From the NCBI GenBank assembly GCA_040755335.1, contig JBFMAU010000245.1:1-11283 (forward strand): DNA of 11,283 nt. The letters run 5' to 3'. A program made the position numbers and the translations under genes. Origin of the DNA: UBA7656 sp040755335. GTDB taxonomy: Bacteria > Acidobacteriota > Blastocatellia > UBA7656. Below, one piece after another: positions 7,082-11,283 of the stretch (positions within the stretch are counted from its first letter, which is position 1; every line of letters starts with the position of its first letter). Below the pieces are notes generated by a model. The model was not told the DNA's origin and did not search any database. It saw only the letters and a list, made by a program, of their open reading frames with translations.

Positions 7082-7359
7082 GGGGATGATTCAGGTTTTC
7101 GCCCCGTCAACACCGCGTAGCGGTGAGATGACTTTAGCCCGGTTTTTCAAAGCCGGGTTCGCAGGAGCGATTCGCGCCCCGTCGCGTCAGCGACGATTGA
7201 AAATTGTGGAACGTGTTCAACTGTCGCTGACGCGACGAGTATAACTTCCCGGCTCGCGATCCGTGCTCTGAAGAACACGGCTAAAGTCAGGTTGCCGCTG
7301 ACGCGGCTCAGTAGCGAGTTGATCAGGTTTTGTTACTGGCGAAAACCTCTATCATGCCC
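7082..7359. repeat. 278-bp nested palindromic element (MITE/REP-like)
   Basis: It fills most of the 363-bp gap between cysE and the methyltransferase (7008-7370), where no protein gene is seen. Terminal inverted repeats are 7082-7103 and 7338-7359: 22 nt with three mismatches, including perfect AGGTTTTCGCC and GGCGAAAACCT. A second shell pairs 7112-7139 with 7279-7307 imperfectly, including perfect GACTTTAGCC and GGCTAAAGTC. A third pairs GCCGGG at 7152-7157 with CCCGGC at 7248-7253. The core pairs 7180-7201 with 7216-7237: 22 nt, two mismatches, 14-nt loop. A self-complementary module close to GYCGCGTCAGCGRC occurs four times: at 7111-7125 (shortened), 7181-7194, 7223-7236 and 7294-7307, the last two inverted. 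There is no transposase frame. The promoter of the methyltransferase gene must lie in or beside this element. Confidence 0.85.
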
Positions 7360-7370
7360 TTATCGCTCTA

Positions 7371-8315
7371 TCAGACCTCCTGAAGTTCTTCGTGTGGGGC
7401 CAGTAATCGCGGCTTCGCTCCTGCCTGAACTACGCGCGAGCCTTTCGGCACTGATTCCGTGAGCCATACGTTTCCACCGATGATGCTGCCTTCGCCTATG
7501 ATAGTGTCTCCTCCGAGTATGGTCGCTCCTGCGTAAATCACTACATTGTCTTCGATAGTGGGGTGTCGTTTCTGGCCGCGTATGAGGCGGCCTTTTTCAT
7601 CTTTCGGAAAAGAAAGCGCGCCAAGCGTGACTCCCTGATAGAGCTTCACGTTGTTGCCTATCACAGTCGTTTCGCCTATGACGACGCCGGTGCCGTGATC
7701 TATGAAGAAACTTTCTCCCACCTGCGCGCCGGGATGAATGTCTATGCCCGTGCGCGAGTGAGCAAGTTCTGTGAGCATGCGCGACAGCAGCGGCACGTCG
7801 AGCAGGTGCAGTTCGTGCGCGACTCGATAAGCGGTTATGGCCGAGACAGCCGGATAAGAAAGTATGATCTCGTCTATGCAATGGGCCGCGGGGTCGCCGT
7901 CATAAGCGGCCTGAATGTCTTTGGCGAGCAGAAGCCGCACCTGAGGAAGTTTTTCCAGAAAAGCGTAAGCCGATTCTTCAGCCGTCTGATCGGGCGCGTG
8001 ACACGATTCGCCGTCGAGATGTTTCATGTGATGAAGGCTCTTCGTTATCTGATCGCAGAGATGTTCGAAGAGCCAGCCCGTGCGCTCCTGCACGCGATAG
8101 ATAATGGCCTGATGCGTGACGCCGCCCGCGCTGTAATAGCCGGGATAGATGACTTCTTCGAGGGCTTTCATTATCGCGGCTGCGTCTTCGCGTGAAGGAA
8201 GCGGCATGCGGTCGAGGTGATGAATCTTCGGAACGGCTTCGTCGTAGGACGAGACCATGCGTTCCATGATTTGCGCCAGTCTGGTTTGCTGCGCGGCGAT
8301 GCTCGACTTGCTCAT
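7371..8315 (-). CDS. cysE: Serine O-acetyltransferase (EpsC-type CysE)
   Basis: A 314-residue cytoplasmic enzyme that transfers acetyl from acetyl-CoA to L-serine, giving O-acetylserine for cysteine synthesis. An alpha-helical N-terminal domain (to about 180) precedes a left-handed beta-helix of hexapeptide repeats. Active-site residues are recognisable: DIHP (Asp192), DHGTG (His207) and RHPTI (His251), matching Asp143, His158 and His193 of E. coli CysE. The insertion LGALSFPKDEKGRLIRGQKR (231-250) is typical of the longer EpsC subgroup. The frame stays open to a TTG at 8381 and has an ATG at 8327, but the ATG at 8315 is chosen because GGAG lies seven bases upstream. The C-terminus is short and lacks the E. 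coli tail, so the form of cysteine feedback inhibition is uncertain. No cysK or sulfate genes are adjacent. The gene is divergent from folP across a 97-bp region. Confidence 0.95.
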   Translation of the reverse strand: MSKSSIAAQQTRLAQIMERMVSSYDEAVPKIHHLDRMPLPSREDAAAIMKALEEVIYPGYYSAGGVTHQAIIYRVQERTGWLFEHLCDQITKSLHHMKHLDGESCHAPDQTAEESAYAFLEKLPQVRLLLAKDIQAAYDGDPAAHCIDEIILSYPAVSAITAYRVAHELHLLDVPLLSRMLTELAHSRTGIDIHPGAQVGESFFIDHGTGVVIGETTVIGNNVKLYQGVTLGALSFPKDEKGRLIRGQKRHPTIEDNVVIYAGATILGGDTIIGEGSIIGGNVWLTESVPKGSRVVQAGAKPRLLAPHEELQEV

Positions 8316-8339
8316 AGGCGACTCCATCAAACAGAAAGC

Positions 8340-8368
8340 ATGTTGTTCGCTAACCGAGTCAAAGTCAA
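8340..8368 (-). promoter_or_regulatory. Possible sigma70-type promoter of cysE
   Basis: Reading on the minus strand, TTGACT at 8368-8363 is followed after 17 bases by CAACAT at 8345-8340. The -35 matches five of six consensus bases and the -10 only three of six. Transcription would begin near 8333, leaving a leader of about 18 nt, too short for a riboswitch or T-box. TTGACT is directly repeated at 8362-8357. The word GTTCGC at 8345-8350 is mirrored by GCGAAC at 8391-8396, and a TTCGCGAA palindrome lies at 8388-8395. Any of these might be an operator, but they could be chance. Confidence 0.35.
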
Positions 8369-8412
8369 CGCGGCCTTGCAAAAAAAATTCGCGAACGACA
8401 AGCTTTCAAATC

Positions 8413-9315
8413 ATGAGACAGCCGTTCACTCTCACGCTCCGTAGCGGAAAACAAATCCTGCTCGGACAGCGAACCGCGATTGTCGGCGTGCTGAACGTCA
8501 CGCCCGATTCTTTTTCCGACGGCGGAAAAAATTTCGACGCCGAGCGGGCCATCGAACGCGCGCTGGAGATGGAAAGCGAAGGCGCGGATATAATCGAAGT
8601 CGGAGGCGAATCGACAAGGCCCGGATCAGACCGCATCTCCGCCGAAGAAGAACTCTCGCGCATCGCTCCCGTGCTTGCGGGACTCAGCGGTAGACTGCAA
8701 TCTCCCATATCCATCGACACATACAAGAGCGCAGTCGCCGAACGGGCCATCGAGATGGGCGCGGAGATAGTAAACGACATAAGCGCGCTTCGCTTCGATC
8801 CTCTCATCTCGGATGTCGCCGCTCGACGCGAAGCGATTCTGATTCTTATGCACATGCGCGGAGAGCCTGCAACCATGCAGCAGACGGAGCCGAGCCGCGA
8901 TATCTTCGCCGACATCGAACAGGATTTCCGCCTTGCAATCGAGAAGGCGGAAATCCGCGGCGTCTGTCGCGAGCGGATCATTCTCGATCCCGGAATAGGA
9001 TTTGGCAAAACGCTGGAGCAAAACCTCGCCCTGCTCAATCAGCTTGATCGTTTGAGTGAATTCGACTTGCCGCTGATGATAGGCACATCGCGAAAGAGCT
9101 TCATCGGAAAAATAACGGGTCGCCCTACGGATGAACGCATATTTGGCACAGCCGCTTCTGTGTCGGCGGCGATCCTGAGAGGCGCGCACATCGTCCGGGT
9201 TCACGACGTGAAAGAAATGCGTGAAGTCGCACTCATTGCTGACGCCATCCTCAACTCCACTCCACGAAGGGACACGAAGAAGGCTCCACGAAGGCGCGCG
9301 AAGAAGATTCCATGA
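8413..9315 (+). CDS. folP: Dihydropteroate synthase
   Basis: A 300-residue cytoplasmic enzyme of folate synthesis that joins p-aminobenzoate to 6-hydroxymethyl-dihydropterin pyrophosphate; sulfonamides compete with p-aminobenzoate here. All hallmark motifs of the TIM-barrel family are visible in order: GVLNVTPDSFSDGG (25-38), GGESTRPG (64-71), SIDTYKS (100-106), NDIS (121-124), LMHMRG (145-150), LDPGIGFGKT (191-200), GTSRKSFIG (224-232) and VRVHDV (261-266). The frame is open upstream to 8257, but that part overlaps cysE on the other strand and lacks family sequence. ATG 8413 places the N-terminus as in homologues; no strong ribosome binding site is seen. Residues 283-300 are a basic tail (PRRDTKKA, PRRRAKKI, P) encoded by a 24-bp tandem repeat and probably not part of the fold. 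An A8 run lies at 8380-8387. No other folate gene is adjacent. Confidence 0.96.
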   Translation: MRQPFTLTLRSGKQILLGQRTAIVGVLNVTPDSFSDGGKNFDAERAIERALEMESEGADIIEVGGESTRPGSDRISAEEELSRIAPVLAGLSGRLQSPISIDTYKSAVAERAIEMGAEIVNDISALRFDPLISDVAARREAILILMHMRGEPATMQQTEPSRDIFADIEQDFRLAIEKAEIRGVCRERIILDPGIGFGKTLEQNLALLNQLDRLSEFDLPLMIGTSRKSFIGKITGRPTDERIFGTAASVSAAILRGAHIVRVHDVKEMREVALIADAILNSTPRRDTKKAPRRRAKKIP

Positions 9316-9357
9316 AGGCGCGCGAAGAGAATTCCACGAAGGAACACGAAGAGACTT
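9262..9357. repeat. Four 24-bp tandem copies overlapping the folP 3' end
   Basis: Copies lie at 9262-9285, 9286-9309, 9310-9333 and 9334-9357. Each follows the pattern CCACGAAGG-n-n-CRCGAAGA followed by a variable end, and neighbouring copies differ at only a few positions. The period is eight codons, in frame with folP, so the first two copies encode PRRDTKKA and PRRRAKKI. In the third copy the CGA of the other copies reads TGA and is the folP stop. There are no spacers between copies. CTTCGTGTCCTTCGTGG-type sequences (the reverse strand of this unit) are, as I remember them, a dispersed repeat in several bacterial phyla; this was not checked. Confidence 0.92.
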
Positions 9358-9390
9358 GAAATCGGGATCATTACTAATCCGCTTAAAATG

Positions 9391-9410
9391 CCCCGCTGCT
9401 TGCGGCGGGG
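9391..9410. repeat. GC-rich hairpin, first copy
   Basis: CCCCGCTG-CTTG-CGGCGGGG folds into an eight-pair stem with one G-T wobble. It lies 76 bp after the folP stop, directly behind the tandem repeats. It is followed by ATGAAT rather than a T-run, so it is at best a weak terminator. The second copy at 9489-9507 has nearly the same sequence. Confidence 0.6.
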
Positions 9411-9421
9411 ATGAATAAGCG

Positions 9422-9455
9422 ATCTTGGCGGCAGGCTCGATGCCATCGCCAAGAT
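9422..9455. repeat. 9-bp inverted repeat between the two GC-rich hairpins
   Basis: ATCTTGGCG (9422-9430) and CGCCAAGAT (9447-9455) are perfect reverse complements around a 16-nt loop. The element lies almost midway between the hairpins at 9391-9410 and 9490-9507 and may be part of the same repeat cluster. Confidence 0.5.
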
Positions 9456-9489
9456 GATAGAAAAGAATAATCCGGCTCCGCTGCAAAGC

Positions 9490-9507
9490 CCCGCCGCTTG
9501 CGGCGGG
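9490..9507. terminator. GC-rich hairpin, second copy; possible bidirectional terminator
   Basis: CCCGCCGC-TT-GCGGCGGG is a perfect eight-pair palindrome. On the plus strand it is followed by ATTCTTTACTTAT, a broken T-rich stretch that could end folP transcription. On the minus strand it is followed by a C and then CTTTGC, and it begins only 9 bp after the stop of the small minus-strand frame ending at 9517. Because its sequence is repeated at 9391-9410, it may be a REP unit that also works as a terminator. Confidence 0.4.
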
Positions 9508-9516
9508 ATTCTTTAC

Positions 9517-9732
9517 TTATGCTCCTGTTCCGGGGTTATGAAGTTTAGGAAACATGGGTGGTGTAGATGTCGCGATTTTGTCGCTACATCTGCTGGTGAG
9601 GTCTTCGCGAACCGAATTATTCAAAACAGCTTCGACCTTTGGCTGGAACTCATTCCTTTCGAGAACGCTTATCCACTTGATGGCACTCTGAGAAAGCGCC
9701 AAATAAGCGACGGGGATACTATAGAAGCGCAT
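9517..9732 (-). CDS. Possible small hypothetical protein (71 residues)
   Basis: An open frame from ATG 9732 (or TTG 9744) to TAA at 9517. The product begins MRFYSIPVAYLALSQ, has a moderately hydrophobic start, and ends in a polar part (CSDKIATSTPPMFPKL). I recognise no family. No ribosome binding site at a good distance is seen. A promoter-like sequence at 9716-9744 overlaps the ATG. If it is real, transcription starts inside the frame and translation would have to begin at an internal codon, or the transcript is non-coding. A competing frame lies on the plus strand at 9454-9762. The 355-bp stretch 9511-9865 holds nothing else that looks like a gene. Confidence 0.2.
   Translation of the reverse strand: MRFYSIPVAYLALSQSAIKWISVLERNEFQPKVEAVLNNSVREDLTSRCSDKIATSTPPMFPKLHNPGTGA
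9565..9591. repeat. 27-nt stem-loop within the region behind folP
   Basis: AGATGT (9565-9570) pairs with ACATCT (9586-9591) and GCGA (9572-9575) with TCGC (9581-9584), with a single C/T mismatch between the two stems and a five-base loop. It would form in a transcript of either strand. It lies inside the small minus-strand frame and may be a repeat unit or part of a structured RNA. Confidence 0.5.
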
Positions 9733-9744
9733 AAATCCTGTCAA
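9716..9744 (-). promoter_or_regulatory. Near-consensus sigma70-type promoter on the minus strand
   Basis: Reading leftwards, a perfect TTGACA (9744-9739) is followed by TAGTAT after 17 bases (9721-9716), or by TATAGT after 15 bases (9723-9718, five of six consensus matches). Expected transcription start is near 9708, heading toward the folP 3' end. It is the best -35 match noticed in the window. Whether it is used is unknown. Confidence 0.4.
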
Positions 9745-9778
9745 GGATGTGAAAAGTTGTAAATCGCCGCAGGAACTT

Positions 9779-9808
9779 TTGCGCCCCGGCGCACTGATAA
9801 CCTAAAAT
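9779..9808 (+). promoter_or_regulatory. Possible promoter of the VWA/GATase-like gene
   Basis: TAAAAT at 9803-9808 is a good -10 match. It is preceded after 18 bases by a weak -35, TTGCGC (9779-9784). A small palindrome, TGCGCC-CC-GGCGCA (9780-9793), overlaps the -35 and could be an operator. The leader to the TTG start at 9866 would be about 50 nt. Confidence 0.3.
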
Positions 9809-9865
9809 GTTTTGGCAAGGTTTTCTTAAATCAATCAGCGGCCCAGTGGAGATGGAGAATCGATT

Positions 9866-11283
9866 TTGGAACAGGTGGTAAGTTTCCTTTTCAAGTACCG
9901 TCCCTCTCTTTTTGAAAAGAGCCAGTTCGGATTCGGTGCGTCGCTTTCCCCCCTCTGGATCGTTCTCATCCTTCTGCTTGTCGCCGCGCTCATCTATTTT
10001 CTTTATATCCGCGTCAACATCCGGCTCTCTCCCGCGTGGCGCGCGGCGCTGCTCTCGATTCGCGCGCTCCTGATCGCCCTGATAGTCTTCGTGCTGATGC
10101 GACCGGTCATAGTCGCCCCTTCCGTCGTCCCCGGTTCTAGCTATGTCGCCGTGCTGATGGATGATTCCGCAAGCATGAAACTTGCCGACGAAGGCGACAC
10201 CACCAGGCTTGAAGCCGTGCGCCAGGTGATGTCGCCGACGAGCCGCTTTTACGCGGAGCTTTCAGATAAATTCAAAATCCGCGAGTATAAATTCTCATCC
10301 TCCGCCCAGCGCATAAGCGACTCGCAGGAACTCACGGGCGAAGGCGCTGGCACTGATCTTGCCGCCGCGCTCGAACACGCTTCGCGCGATATGGCGGGGC
10401 TTCCCCTATCAGGCATAGTCGTTATGAGCGACGGCGCGAGCAATACGGAAGACGCGGCAAAGCTTGAAAGAGTGATTGCCTCTTTGCGCAGTCGAGGGCT
10501 GCCGGTGTTCGCCGTCGGAGTAGGACGCGAGCGCATAGAAGGCGATGTGGAAATCGTTCGAGCCACCGCCCCGCGCCGCGCGCTCGCAGGCTCGCCCATA
10601 AGCGCCGAAGCAATAGTTCGCGCAAGCGGACTTGATCGAAAGACCATTCGCATAGACATTGCGGAAGATGATCGCCCGCTCAGGTCTCAGGATGTGCCTG
10701 CTCCACAGGATTCGACCTCGGTCGCTCGCATCACCTTCACCCCTTCGACTCCCGGCGTTCATCGCTACCGACTGACCGCCGTCAATTCGGATGATCCTGT
10801 GGCGGAAAATAATTCTCAGGAGGTGGTCATAGAAGTCGAGGACGCGCATCCGAAAATTCTCTACCTTGAAGGCGAGCCGCGATGGGAATACGGCAAGATG
10901 AGGGAAGCGGTCGCGGAAGAAAAAAACGTCGTACTCGTTTCTCTCCTTCGCTCGGCTGACGGGAAGTATTACAGACAGGGAGTCGAGAGCGCCGAAGACC
11001 TCGCCGCAGGCTTCCCCAAATCCGAAGAAGAACTTTTCAAATACGACGCGCTCATCATAGGCTCGGTCGAAGCCACCTTCTTTTCATTCGATCAACTGCG
11101 CGCCATCGAGCAGTTCGTACTCCGTAGAGGCGGCTCGCTGATAGCTCTGGGGGGGGCGAAATCCTTCTCCGCCGGAGGATATCAAAACACTCCCTTCGCC
11201 GATCTGCTTCCCGTCTATCTGGGCGCGCAGCCTCCGCCTCCCTCGGAGACGCAGACCTTCAAGGCGTATCCTTCAGACCGCGG
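9866..11283 (+). CDS. Membrane-anchored VWA protein with glutamine-amidotransferase-like domain (cut by window edge)
   Basis: 472 codons are open to the right edge; the C-terminus is missing. Two transmembrane segments (about 30-48 and 60-79) anchor the N-terminus. A von Willebrand A domain follows (about 93-225) with a complete metal site: DDSAS (Asp99, Ser101, Ser103), Thr163 in GTDLA and Asp189 in MSDGAS. Residues about 230-325 look like a beta-sandwich. From 328 a class I GATase-like fold begins (ILYLEGEPRWEY at 331-342, YDALIIGSVE at 393-402, GGSLIALGGAKSFSAGGY at 422-439). No nucleophilic cysteine is present at the expected turn, so amidotransferase activity is unlikely. Proteins of this design often sit near BatA/MoxR-type genes and are thought to act in envelope assembly; none is visible here. 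Start: TTG 9866 with GGAG eight bases upstream; GTG 9875 is the alternative, and a stop at 9827 bounds the frame. A G8 run at 11149-11156 keeps frame. Confidence 0.88.
   Translation, partial: MEQVVSFLFKYRPSLFEKSQFGFGASLSPLWIVLILLLVAALIYFLYIRVNIRLSPAWRAALLSIRALLIALIVFVLMRPVIVAPSVVPGSSYVAVLMDDSASMKLADEGDTTRLEAVRQVMSPTSRFYAELSDKFKIREYKFSSSAQRISDSQELTGEGAGTDLAAALEHASRDMAGLPLSGIVVMSDGASNTEDAAKLERVIASLRSRGLPVFAVGVGRERIEGDVEIVRATAPRRALAGSPISAEAIVRASGLDRKTIRIDIAEDDRPLRSQDVPAPQDSTSVARITFTPSTPGVHRYRLTAVNSDDPVAENNSQEVVIEVEDAHPKILYLEGEPRWEYGKMREAVAEEKNVVLVSLLRSADGKYYRQGVESAEDLAAGFPKSEEELFKYDALIIGSVEATFFSFDQLRAIEQFVLRRGGSLIALGGAKSFSAGGYQNTPFADLLPVYLGAQPPPPSETQTFKAYPSDR

Noticed and set aside
7563..8195. 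210-codon plus-strand frame opposite cysE
   Set aside because: It is a shadow of a confidently identified serine acetyltransferase and has no family features.
8316..8381. Longer cysE starting at TTG 8381 or ATG 8327
   Set aside because: ATG 8315 has a well-placed GGAG and the extra residues show no helix typical of the family.
8316..8412. Riboswitch or T-box in front of cysE
   Set aside because: The whole gap is 97 bp and the likely leader is about 18 nt, too short for any known aptamer or T-box.
9262..9357. CRISPR array
   Set aside because: The 24-bp units are directly adjacent with no spacers, are partly protein-coding, and no cas gene is near.
8626..9486. 286-codon minus-strand frame opposite folP and the tandem repeats
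   Set aside because: It covers the conserved folP coding region in antisense, and its repeated LRAPSW-type segment is simply the 24-bp repeat read on the other strand.
9454..9762. 102-codon plus-strand frame after folP
   Set aside because: It begins inside the hairpin cluster, reads through the GC-rich repeat and resembles no family I know.
11149..11156. G8 run as a frameshift or phase-variation site in the VWA/GATase-like gene
   Set aside because: The frame and family sequence continue correctly on both sides (ALGGAKSF). Slippage is possible, but nothing in the sequence shows it.

Overview
The window is a moderately GC-rich bacterial chromosomal segment with ordinary housekeeping genes, a secreted PPC-repeat protein with an IPT-like tail, and intergenic spaces full of palindromic and tandem repeats. 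The EpsC-type serine acetyltransferase, the membrane VWA/GATase-like protein and the palindromic repeats made me think of Acidobacteriota, possibly Blastocatellia. This is an impression from family resemblance, not from a marker gene.

Layout. Minus strand, from the left edge: a truncated MFS transporter (1-534); a secreted protein with three nearly identical 130-residue PPC-like domains and an IPT/TIG-like C-terminus (789-2546); an L-asparaginase (2907-3881) directly behind an AlaX-type alanyl-tRNA editing protein (3889-5100), which look like one transcription unit; a beta-class DNA methyltransferase (5232-7007) with a degenerate duplicated N-terminal half and an HNR-like C-terminus; and a serine O-acetyltransferase, cysE/epsC (7371-8315). 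Plus strand: dihydropteroate synthase folP (8413-9315), divergent from cysE, and a membrane-anchored VWA protein with a GATase-like domain (9866 to the right edge, incomplete).

Repeats. Most of the larger intergenic spaces hold a structured repeat: a 17-bp inverted repeat at 679-732, a multi-hairpin REP-like element at 5153-5223, a nested palindrome of about 278 bp at 7082-7359, and a cluster after folP made of four 24-bp tandem copies, two GC-rich hairpins and a further inverted repeat. The tandem copies overlap the folP 3' end. They encode its basic tail, and a CGA-to-TGA difference in the third copy supplies its stop codon. Inside the PPC gene there is a separate 390-bp coding repeat whose last two copies are almost identical.

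The genes do not form one pathway. They cover amino-acid and cofactor metabolism (asparaginase, CysE, FolP), translation quality control (AlaX), DNA modification and envelope functions. No phage, CRISPR, toxin-antitoxin or integrated element was recognised. The least ordinary parts are the architecture of the methyltransferase, the repeat-derived end of folP, the two structured palindromic elements, and a possible small transcription unit on the minus strand behind folP.
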